A DNA stretch of 13,173 nucleotides from Bacillota bacterium (GTDB lineage: Bacteria > Bacillota > UBA4882 > UBA10575), in assembly GCA_012521315.1 (NCBI GenBank), contig JAAYMP010000065.1, positions 1 through 13,173 of the forward strand, in the 5' to 3' direction. Shown one piece after another: positions 6,920 to 13,173 of the stretch (positions within the stretch are counted from its first letter, which is position 1; each line of letters opens with the position of its first letter). Made by a program: the position numbers and the translations under genes. Under the pieces are notes generated by a model that was not told the origin of the DNA, made no database searches, and saw only the letters and a program-made list of their open reading frames with translations.

Positions 6920-8041
6920 CTAAATCTGCAATAACAGGCGGAGTTTTAGCCAGAGGAGCCGCAGCCAGTCCCAGAAAAACTTATTTAAGGATAAAACCAG
7001 AACCAAGGGGATAAAAGCAGCCAAGCAGATCATGAAGATCTGCCCGCCTTTAATCCTGCTATGGTATAATTTACTGACGCCCCTGGCATCAACCAGAATG
7101 GAACCTACTTTTAGTCTGACCAGAAATGTGCTGGCCATTCCGGGGCGGCCTTTTTCCAGAAAATCAATCATGTTGGAATGGGTCCCCACCGCGACGATTA
7201 GATCGGCGCCCTTTTCATAGGCTAAAATCAGCGCCAAATCCTCACTGGTTCCTGGGGCCGGAAAAGTTACTGCCTCCAAATCCAGTTGGCGAATGCGGTT
7301 CAGGCCGGGCGCTCTACCGTCGGGATAGGCGTGGACCACCAGTTCGGCGCCGGAACCTAAAGCCTGGTCCGAAACACTATCCATATCTCCGATGACGAGG
7401 TGCGGCTTCAGACCAAACTCCAGTAAAGCGTCGGCCCCGCCGTCCACGCCGATCAAAACCGGCTTTACCTCGCGGACATAGGATAAAATTGTCTTTAGAT
7501 CTTCCCGGTAGTTCTGGCCCCGCACCACGACCAAAACCTGTTTTTTGTAGAGGCTGGTCCGGAGCGAAGGCAGTTTTAAATCCCCGAGGAGCAGATCCTT
7601 CTCCACTAAGGCATATTCCAATGTATTTTGGATAAATTTGTCCAGTTCGTGATTGAGATTTTTTTTGGCATCTTCGGTGGCGGCCTGGATCAGCTCCGGA
7701 GTAAGAAGAACACCCTCCCCCAAGAATTGTGCCTGCCGGTAAACCCGGCCCGTTTTGACCTCTATCTCGGCACTTTCGGGGAGGGCATTAAAAAAGTCAA
7801 GGCCGACCGCATCCAGAATGGGGATTCCCGCTTCTACCAACAGCCGCGGCCCCAGATTAGGGTACCGTCCCGTAATGGAGGGACTGGCATTAATGACCAT
7901 TTTGACATTGGCTTTGATTAGAGATTCGGCCGCCACCTGGTCCAGATCGGGATGATTGATCACGGCAATCTCGCCTGGTTTGAGTTTCTTGACCAAGTCT
8001 TTGGTTCGGCTGTTTTTTCGTGCTGTTCCCCGAATCTCCAA
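6920..8041 (-). CDS. steA: SteA-like cytokinetic ring protein with thiamin-pyrophosphokinase fold
   Basis: 373 residues. An N-terminal domain (1-165) opens with GTARKNSRTKDLVKKL, typical of the family, and contains INHPDLDQVAAESL and INASPSITGRYPNLGP. The second domain resembles thiamin pyrophosphokinase: IGVDGGADALLEFGLKPH at 197-214 and IGDMDSVSD at 217-225, so the acidic nucleotide/metal residues persist. A single membrane segment lies near the C-terminus (about 334-352), with a basic, leucine-rich end. In Corynebacterium, SteA works with SteB at the division ring and affects envelope integrity. Here it starts 7 bp after the spo0A stop and is followed by the steB-like gene. The start is TTG at 8041, the only usable codon after an upstream in-frame stop; the ribosome binding site GAGG is weak and 11 nt away, so translation may depend on coupling to spo0A. 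Confidence 0.88.
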   Translation of the reverse strand: MEIRGTARKNSRTKDLVKKLKPGEIAVINHPDLDQVAAESLIKANVKMVINASPSITGRYPNLGPRLLVEAGIPILDAVGLDFFNALPESAEIEVKTGRVYRQAQFLGEGVLLTPELIQAATEDAKKNLNHELDKFIQNTLEYALVEKDLLLGDLKLPSLRTSLYKKQVLVVVRGQNYREDLKTILSYVREVKPVLIGVDGGADALLEFGLKPHLVIGDMDSVSDQALGSGAELVVHAYPDGRAPGLNRIRQLDLEAVTFPAPGTSEDLALILAYEKGADLIVAVGTHSNMIDFLEKGRPGMASTFLVRLKVGSILVDARGVSKLYHSRIKGGQIFMICLAAFIPLVLVLSLNKFFWDWLRLLWLKLRLLLQI

Positions 8042-8048
8042 TTTGTAT

Positions 8049-8831
8049 TTAGCCTCGCAGTTTATGATTTAGACGAATCTTGTCGGATATTTTCGCAATA
8101 AAACTGACATTGGTCGGTTTGCCTTTTTTCTCGTCGACAATGGGGCCCATCAGTTCATGAAGGTATTCGATCTCCCCTTTACTCCAGGCCGTTTCGATGG
8201 CAAACCGCATCGATCGTTCCACCCGGTTTGGCGTGGAATTGTACTCTTCGGCAATCCGCGGATATAGTTTTTTGGTCACTTCATTGATCAAGGCCGGTTC
8301 TTTCACGCAAAGCAGGATCGCCTTCCGCAAATAGGTATAGCCTTTAAAATGGGGTGGAATCTTGAGCTTTTGGAGAATTTCGGTGACTTCCCGCTCCGTT
8401 TGGGCCTCTTGTCTGACCATGGGAGAAACGTAGTTATAATCAGACTGCGGCTGGGTTCCGCAGACCTCCCGGATCCGTTGGACAAGGATCTGCAGGTCGA
8501 AAGGTTTAACGATAAAATAGTCGGCGCCCAGCTCTACTGCTTTGCGGGTGATCTCCTCGTGGCCAAAGGCGGAGAGGATAATGATCTTGGGTCTATTATT
8601 CATCTTTTTAACCCGTTCAAGTACGGCAATTCCGTCTAGTTTTGGCATAATCATATCGAGAATTAAAAGATCCAATAGACTGGTTCTTATGATTTCCAAG
8701 GCTTCCAACCCGTCATTGGCAACGGCAGTAACGGCGAGATCAGGATAGGATTCAAGATAATCGCGTAAAACTTGACAAAACTCCTGATTATCTTCGGCAA
8801 TACCTATTTTTATCTTCCCTGATACACTCAA
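8049..8831 (-). CDS. spo0A: Sporulation master regulator Spo0A (response regulator)
   Basis: 260 residues from the TTG at 8831 (Bacillus Spo0A has 267). Receiver domain: acidic pair E13-D14, phosphoacceptor D59 in LLILDMIMPKLDG, S87 in IILSAFG and K109 in YFIVKPFD. The C-terminal Spo0A domain has TEILQKLKIPPHFKGYTYLR (150-169), the DNA recognition helix STPNRVERSMRFAIETAW (199-216) and GKPTNVSFIAKISDKIRL near the end. Phosphorylated Spo0A binds 0A boxes and switches cells into sporulation. The start was chosen because GGAGG lies 10 nt upstream and similarity to the family begins there; the frame stays open to 9023, but that extension overlaps spoIVB and would put the promoter inside the gene. 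It lies 79 bp after spoIVB, the widely conserved order, and runs into steA after 7 bp. Confidence 0.97.
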   Translation of the reverse strand: MSVSGKIKIGIAEDNQEFCQVLRDYLESYPDLAVTAVANDGLEALEIIRTSLLDLLILDMIMPKLDGIAVLERVKKMNNRPKIIILSAFGHEEITRKAVELGADYFIVKPFDLQILVQRIREVCGTQPQSDYNYVSPMVRQEAQTEREVTEILQKLKIPPHFKGYTYLRKAILLCVKEPALINEVTKKLYPRIAEEYNSTPNRVERSMRFAIETAWSKGEIEYLHELMGPIVDEKKGKPTNVSFIAKISDKIRLNHKLRG

Positions 8832-8867
8832 AATAAGCCCGCCTCCGTTCGTTACTCTTTGCTTATA

Positions 8868-8896
8868 AAATTCGTTAAATAAAAGGCAATTCCTCC
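8868..8896 (-). promoter_or_regulatory. Sigma-H-type promoter of spo0A
   Basis: On the minus strand GGAGGAATT (8896-8888), an 11-nt spacer and AACGAATTT (8876-8868) match the sigma-H consensus RNAGGAWWW, 11-12 nt, RNNGAATWW at every defined position. It sits in the spoIVB-spo0A gap, leaving about 30 nt of leader before the TTG start. Bacillus spo0A is known to be driven by sigma-H from this same gap. No TGTCGAA 0A box is seen between the two genes. Confidence 0.75.
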
Positions 8897-8910
8897 AAAA
8901 ATCTCTTTTT

Positions 8911-10260
8911 TCAAGAAGCCAAATCGCGCACTGGGGGAAAATTTTCCACAAGACTTTCCTCCATTTGCAGCATCCATTCGGCAAAGACGCCGTAGCCACG
9001 GGTTGGATCATTGACAAAGACATGGGTAATGGCCCCTACCAGGCGGCCGTTTTGGATGATTGGGCTACCGCTCATACCCTGGATGATCCCGCCGGTGCGG
9101 CTGAGGAGCTCGGGATCGGTTACTCTGATCACCATCCCTTTATCCCGGAGACTGGTTTGGTGGTATACTTTCTGGATTTCAATGGTAAAGCGGCGAATCT
9201 CGTTCCCCTTGATCACGGTCAGCATCTCCGCCGGCCCAGGCTGTACCTGCGAGATGGTGGAAACGGGGATGGGCCGGGGATACCAGGGGTTAACCAGTCC
9301 CTGCCGAAGGGTCCCAAAGATCCCGATGGAAGTATTTCCGACAATATCGCCAATGATGTCGCTATTTCCGGAGAAAACGCCGATCTTTTCGCCGGGTTCG
9401 CCGCGGTTGCCCTGGTTAATTCCGGTAATGCGGGCCGCCACGATTTTCCCGTGGGCTAAAGGCAGTTCCTGGTTGCTAAAACCGACAATCTTGTGGCCCA
9501 AAGCGCCGTAATAATTGGTTTTCGGGTTGTAGTAGGTTAAGGTGCCGACTCCGGCCGCCGGGTCTTCCACGTACAGGCCAAGGTAATAACGGGCGGTTCC
9601 GTCTTGCCGGTTGGTTCGCCGGACCGGTTCAATGAAGAGCTGGAGGGACTGCCCTCCCCGGAGGATCGTCAATCTCAGCGGCAAACCCTTCGCCGCTTCT
9701 TGCTGGATAAGATGGTCCACTTGGTGGAGGCGTTGGATATCCTGCCCGTTAATGGCGACCAGCAGATCCCCGACCTTAACGCCGGCTTCCGCGGCCGGAT
9801 AAAACTCCTTTCCCGTGTCGTCGCGGACCGGAAGATGTCCAGTGACAATGACGCCTTCCTTGGCAACCAAAACCCCGATGGCATGTCCTCCCGGGATCAC
9901 TTCCGGCATTTTTTCCACGACCAGGTTGACCCGGCGGATCGGAATGCCGAACACGCGAAACTCCAGCGTGCCGGTGCCTTCCCGTTCCGGTCGGACCATC
10001 ACTTGGGAACAGGTTCCACTTTGTCCTTTCGCCAGTTCCGTGCGGCCGTTGGCACCAATAATCCCGTCAAGGCGGTTGGCTTCCAAATAAATACTGAAGG
10101 GTTTGCGTAAAGATAATTGGAAGTTTTGTCCAGGGACAATCCGTAGTTTGCTGGGGAAAAGTTGGACCTTGATCGCTTGGGGTAAAATCAGCAGGAGACC
10201 AATTCCAAAGATTAGAGCAAAACCAAGGCCTAAAGGGCGTCGATAACGGGGTGGCATCAT
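8911..10260 (-). CDS. spoIVB: SpoIVB, forespore signalling serine peptidase (S55)
   Basis: 449 residues. A membrane anchor (about 9-30) exports the protein from the forespore into the intermembrane space. A PDZ domain lies at about 125-210 (EAGVKVGDLLVAINGQDI). The SpoIVB peptidase domain follows, with GALGHKIVG (H256), VTDPELL (D382) and GGIIQGMSGSPIIQNG (S397, the nucleophile judged by spacing to the Bacillus enzyme), then VGAITHVFVNDPTRGYGVFAEWM, the family signature. SpoIVB cleaves SpoIVFA, releasing SpoIVFB to activate pro-sigma-K, and is cut by itself in the process. The start is ATG at 10260 (or the adjacent ATG at 10257), both well placed behind GGAGGA at 10270-10265; a TTG at 10272 contains that site and is rejected. 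It stands after leuS and has its own forespore-type promoter. Confidence 0.96.
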   Translation of the reverse strand: MMPPRYRRPLGLGFALIFGIGLLLILPQAIKVQLFPSKLRIVPGQNFQLSLRKPFSIYLEANRLDGIIGANGRTELAKGQSGTCSQVMVRPEREGTGTLEFRVFGIPIRRVNLVVEKMPEVIPGGHAIGVLVAKEGVIVTGHLPVRDDTGKEFYPAAEAGVKVGDLLVAINGQDIQRLHQVDHLIQQEAAKGLPLRLTILRGGQSLQLFIEPVRRTNRQDGTARYYLGLYVEDPAAGVGTLTYYNPKTNYYGALGHKIVGFSNQELPLAHGKIVAARITGINQGNRGEPGEKIGVFSGNSDIIGDIVGNTSIGIFGTLRQGLVNPWYPRPIPVSTISQVQPGPAEMLTVIKGNEIRRFTIEIQKVYHQTSLRDKGMVIRVTDPELLSRTGGIIQGMSGSPIIQNGRLVGAITHVFVNDPTRGYGVFAEWMLQMEESLVENFPPVRDLAS

Positions 10261-10303
10261 ATCTTCCTCCAATAAAACCGCAGCTATAAGGTGTATTCAC
10301 TGA

Positions 10304-10333
10304 TAAAATCCCCGTTCAGATCGGCCTTTATAC
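10304..10333 (-). promoter_or_regulatory. Sigma-G-like promoter of spoIVB
   Basis: On the minus strand GTATA (10333-10329), an 18-nt spacer and GATTTTA (10310-10304) fit the forespore sigma-G consensus GHATR, 18 nt, CATnHTA except for the first base of the -10 element. The leader to the ATG would be about 37 nt. In Bacillus spoIVB is transcribed by sigma-G with some sigma-F, so place and type agree. Confidence 0.55.
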
Positions 10334-10356
10334 GAAGAAAAATCAAGGGAGTTTGG

Positions 10357-10430
10357 AAAGAGCATAGGCGATCGCGCCTATGCTCTTTGGATTACGCCTA
10401 CGCTTTTTGATGATGCCTCCTATGCTCTTC
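10357..10430. repeat. Perfect 14-bp inverted repeat plus two further direct copies between leuS and spoIVB
   Basis: AAAGAGCATAGGCG (10357-10370), loop ATCG, CGCCTATGCTCTTT (10375-10388) form a perfect hairpin. The right arm recurs as CGCCTACGCTTTTTG (10395-10409, two changes) and CCTATGCTCTT (10419-10429), with a period of about 20-22 bp. On the minus strand three copies precede the one inverted copy, so that last arm could pair with any of them. It starts within 5 nt of the leuS stop and may serve as the leuS terminator, but the U-run after the stem is poor (next T-rich stretch about 11 nt later, ending near 10338). Confidence 0.75.
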
Positions 10431-10433
10431 GGT

Positions 10434-12887
10434 TCAAACGACGATGTTTAAAAGACGTCCCGGGACGTAAATGGTCTTCCGCGGCGTTTTGCCATTGAGG
10501 GCCGCCTGAATTCCCGCCAAGGCCAAAGCTTTCTCTTTCACCTCTTCTTCCGGGGTATCGACGGCAATGACCAAACGCTCTTTAATTTTCCCGTTAATCT
10601 GGATGACGATTTCCACCTGTTTTTCCAATGCCAAGGCTTCATCCCACTGGGGCCATGGTTGGTCGTGCACCGAATAGTCGCCGCCCAACCGCGACCAGAG
10701 TTCCTCTGCCAAATGAGGTGCGGCCGGGGCCAAGAGCAGGATAAAGGTTTTCGCTGCTTCGCGCCAACTTTCCGATCCCCACAGCGCCGGTTTGACCTTT
10801 GAAAGGAGGTTGGAAAACTCCATTAAGGAAGCAATGTAGGTGTTAAAGGCAAAGTCTTTCAGATCCACCGTTGCCCGTTTGATCGTCTGGTGCAGTTTCC
10901 TTTGTAAAGCCTCAATCATTTCCTGGTTTGGCTCAACCTTCTCTTCCGCCGGGAATAACAACAGTTCCCAAACCCGGTTCAAGAAGCGGTAGCTTCCCTC
11001 AATGCCTTTGCTGTCCCAGGGACCGCCTATTTCCCAGCGCCACCCGAACATGAGGTAGACCCGGACCGTATCCGTACCGTAAGTGTTGACCAGATCATCG
11101 GGGGCAACCACGTTCCCCCGGGACTTGCTCATTTTCTCACTGTCTTCACCGAGGATAATCCCTTGGTTCCTTAAAACGAGCATCGGTTCGTCGAAGTTGA
11201 CCAGTCCAAGGTCGCGCATGGCTTTGGTAAAGAAACGGGTGTAGATCAGATGCATACAAGCATGCTCGACCCCTCCGGTATACAGGTCAACCGGGAGCCA
11301 ATAGGCCGCCTCCTCACGGTCGAAAGGAATGGGCCCTTCGTTATAGGGGCTTAGATAACCATATTGGTACCAGGAGGAACAGATGAAGGTATCCATCGTG
11401 TCCGTTTCCCGGCGCGCCGGACCGCCGCAATGGGGACATTCGGTATGCAGGAAACCCGTATGGTGTTTCAGGGGTGATTCGCCCGTTGGTAAGAACTCGG
11501 CATCTTCTGGCAAGAGGACCGGCAGGTCTTTCTCCGGTACCGGGACGGTGCCACAATGATCGCAGTAGACAATGGGAATGGGTGTCCCCCAGTAGCGCTG
11601 GCGGCTGATCAGCCAATCCCGCAGGCGATAGTTAACGGCTTTACGGCCCAGTCCTTTTTCTTCAAGCCAGGCAATGACCCGTTCTTTTCCTTCCCGCGCC
11701 GGTACACCGGTAAAGGGGCCGGAATTGACCATTTTGCTGTTCTCCATCTCGGTATACGGGGCGGTTAGCGGTTCGGACAACCCGGCGGCAGGCGCAATGA
11801 CGGGCTTGATTGGCAGATTGTATTTACGGGCAAAGGCCCAGTCCCGGTCGTCATGGGCGGGAACCGCCATGATGGCCCCCGTCCCGTAGCCCATCATCAC
11901 GTAATCGGCAATCCAGATCGGGATTTTTTCGCCGTTCACCGGGTTAATCGCATAACTTCCAGTGAAGACGCCGGTTTTTTCCTTATCCACGGCCAGGCGT
12001 TCGATTTCGCTTTGGCGGCTGGCCGCGTACTGGTAAGCTTTGACCTCTTCTTTATGCTCTTCGGTGATGAGCTTATCCACAAAGGGGTGTTCCGGGGCCA
12101 AGACCATAAAGGTCACTCCCCATAAAGTATCCGGGCGGGTGGTAAAGACGGTCAGCTTTTCTTGGTTCGGCAGTTCAAAATCGACCTCGGCTCCCTCACT
12201 CTTGCCGATCCAGTTCTTTTGCATGGAGACCACCCGTTCCGGCCAGTCAATCTTGGAAAAGTCCAGTAATTCATCGGCATAGTCGGTAATCTTCAAGAAC
12301 CACTGGTTTAGTTCTTTCTTCACCACCGGCGTTTCGCACCGTTCGCAATGGCGATCTTCGCCCCAGACTTGTTCCCGGGCCAAAGTTGTATTACAGGTTG
12401 GGCAGAAGTCAACCGGAGCCAGTTTTTTGTAAGCCAGCCCCCGCTCATATAATTTCAGGAAAAGCCATTGGCTCCATTTATAGTAACCCGGTAAACAGGT
12501 GATCACTTCCCGTTGCCAGTCGAAGATGGCCCCCATCGACTTTAGTTGTTCCCGCATCCGTTCAATATTGTTCATTGTCCATTTTTGCGGGTGGACGTTC
12601 CGTTTAATGGCGGCATTTTCGGCCGGAAGACCGAAGGCGTCAAAGCCAATCGGAAACAAGACATTATAGCCGTTCATCCGCTTAAAACGGGCCTGGGCAT
12701 CGGAAGGAACCATGGCATACCAGTGGCCGATATGCAGATCGCCGCTGGGATAAGGGAGCATCGTTAAAGCATAATATTTCGGCTTATCCTTCCTAATTAC
12801 CGAACGGTACAGACCCGATTCTTCCCACTTTTCTCGCCAAAATGGTTCAATTTTACGCGGCTGGTAGCGGTCGTATTTTGTCGTCAT
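10434..12887 (-). CDS. leuS: Leucyl-tRNA synthetase
   Basis: 817 residues, bacterial class Ia size. The HIGH motif is at 52-55 (PYPSGDLHIGHWY), a zinc knuckle at C162, C165, C181 and C184, the CP1 editing domain includes TVFTTRPDTLWG (247-258) and GYGTGAIMAVPAHDDRDW (333-350) with the editing aspartate D345 or D346, a second cysteine cluster sits at 442/445 and 484/487, and KMSKS is at 585-589 (GEDSEKMSKSRGN). The C-terminal tRNA-binding domain ends the protein. It charges tRNA-Leu and hydrolyses mischarged products. ATG at 12887 has GGAGGG 6 nt upstream; an in-frame TTG at 12923 falls inside the T-box terminator and is rejected. Expression is controlled by the leader just upstream. No sign of truncation or transfer. 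Confidence 0.97.
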   Translation of the reverse strand: MTTKYDRYQPRKIEPFWREKWEESGLYRSVIRKDKPKYYALTMLPYPSGDLHIGHWYAMVPSDAQARFKRMNGYNVLFPIGFDAFGLPAENAAIKRNVHPQKWTMNNIERMREQLKSMGAIFDWQREVITCLPGYYKWSQWLFLKLYERGLAYKKLAPVDFCPTCNTTLAREQVWGEDRHCERCETPVVKKELNQWFLKITDYADELLDFSKIDWPERVVSMQKNWIGKSEGAEVDFELPNQEKLTVFTTRPDTLWGVTFMVLAPEHPFVDKLITEEHKEEVKAYQYAASRQSEIERLAVDKEKTGVFTGSYAINPVNGEKIPIWIADYVMMGYGTGAIMAVPAHDDRDWAFARKYNLPIKPVIAPAAGLSEPLTAPYTEMENSKMVNSGPFTGVPAREGKERVIAWLEEKGLGRKAVNYRLRDWLISRQRYWGTPIPIVYCDHCGTVPVPEKDLPVLLPEDAEFLPTGESPLKHHTGFLHTECPHCGGPARRETDTMDTFICSSWYQYGYLSPYNEGPIPFDREEAAYWLPVDLYTGGVEHACMHLIYTRFFTKAMRDLGLVNFDEPMLVLRNQGIILGEDSEKMSKSRGNVVAPDDLVNTYGTDTVRVYLMFGWRWEIGGPWDSKGIEGSYRFLNRVWELLLFPAEEKVEPNQEMIEALQRKLHQTIKRATVDLKDFAFNTYIASLMEFSNLLSKVKPALWGSESWREAAKTFILLLAPAAPHLAEELWSRLGGDYSVHDQPWPQWDEALALEKQVEIVIQINGKIKERLVIAVDTPEEEVKEKALALAGIQAALNGKTPRKTIYVPGRLLNIVV

Positions 12888-12902
12888 CAAGATCCCTCCA
12901 CT

Positions 12903-12937
12903 AAAATTTAGACCCCTGGTCAATTACTGACCAGAGG
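12903..12937 (-). terminator. T-box terminator hairpin in front of leuS
   Basis: On the minus strand CCTCTGGTCA (12937-12928), loop GTAAT, TGACCAGGGG (12922-12913) form a 10-bp stem with one G-U pair, followed by TCTAAATTTT. Its 5' side (CGCCTCT) overlaps the sequence needed to pair with the T-box for antitermination, giving mutually exclusive structures. Confidence 0.8.
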
Positions 12938-13140
12938 CGAACAACAGTCGCGGTACCACCCTGTTTCGGCATTCCTCCGGAATGCCCTCTTGTCCATTAA
13001 CCCTGGAACAGGTCAGGAATTTTCATTCCTGAACTTCCGGGGTGAGTTCGGTCCGATTCCGGGTCCGGTTTGCACCACCCACCGGCTCTCTGCGCCCTCA
13101 ATCCAACCTACTACTCCCCTTCATCAGTTCTAATCTTTCC
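12903..13140 (-). promoter_or_regulatory. Leucine T-box riboswitch leader of leuS
   Basis: The T-box core AGGGTGGTACCGCG lies at 12962-12949, with UGGU offering a match to tRNA with discriminator A, as in tRNA-Leu. Stem I runs from about 13130 to 13031: its base GAACT (13130-13126) pairs with AGTTC (13035-13031), it contains GGGGAGTAGTA (AGUA bulge), AGAGAG and GGTGCAAACCGG in the distal part, and the specifier loop GAACTCACC with CTC (Leu) at 13046-13044. Two further hairpins follow, AGGAAT/ATTCCT (13030-13015) and GGCATTCC/GGAATGCC (12986-12968), then the T-box and terminator. Uncharged tRNA-Leu binding would favour antitermination and leuS transcription. The promoter is not clearly visible between 13141 and the right edge. 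Confidence 0.95.
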
Positions 13141-13173
13141 TTTTGCTTTAACCGTTTCCAAATCAGGAATAAA

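Noticed and set aside
8965..9511. Long open frames on the plus strand across spoIVB
   Set aside because: They lie fully opposite a gene with complete family motifs; low-complexity, no family resemblance and no ribosome binding site, so they are shadows.
10357..10430. CRISPR array
   Set aside because: Copies are 14-15 bp, imperfect, only 20-22 bp apart and one is inverted; no cas genes.
12888..12923. Longer leuS start at TTG 12923
   Set aside because: It would translate the T-box terminator; the ATG at 12887 has a good ribosome binding site and matches family N-termini.
13141..13173. Promoter for the leuS leader
   Set aside because: No convincing -35/-10 pair; it may lie partly beyond the right edge.

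Overview
The window looks like a chromosomal segment of an endospore-forming Bacillota (Firmicutes), probably from the anaerobic or clostridial side. The reasons are spo0A directly downstream of spoIVB, a leucine T-box in front of leuS, and promoters that fit the sporulation factors sigma-H and sigma-G. No species can be named from sequence alone. All convincing genes lie on the minus strand, so the biological order runs from high to low coordinates.

Right to left: a complete T-box leader (about 13140-12903, specifier CUC) controls leuS (12887-10434). A short repeat-rich spacer follows (10433-10261), with one inverted and three direct copies of a 14-15 bp motif and a sigma-G-like promoter. 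Then come spoIVB (10260-8911), a 79-bp gap holding a near-perfect sigma-H promoter, and spo0A (8831-8049). Tightly packed behind spo0A are steA (TPK-fold, one C-terminal membrane anchor), a steB/MctB-type gene, a family-2 glycosyltransferase, a MraY/WecA-like phosphoglycosyltransferase, nfo (endonuclease IV) and dinG (Fe-S helicase). Gaps are 7, 12, 10, 108, 0 and -4 bp, and an intrinsic terminator (1316-1295) closes the series.

The genes suggest one logic: the forespore protease SpoIVB and the master regulator Spo0A, then a septum/envelope module (SteA, SteB and two polyprenyl-linked sugar transferases), then two DNA repair genes. Co-transcription of the septum module with spo0A is an inference from spacing.

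Left of about 1290 the character changes. The DNA becomes AT-rich and holds gene remains: a frame-broken stretch with a lipoprotein-like reading frame (1079-897), the C-terminal end of an Rhs/YD-repeat protein (784-104) carrying an HxxxDxxxH motif like that of zinc-dependent phospholipase C folds, and at the very edge a stem-loop that would hide the ribosome binding site of a gene leaving the window. This end looks like an acquired, decaying accessory segment next to a conserved core. No tRNA, rRNA or CRISPR array was seen.
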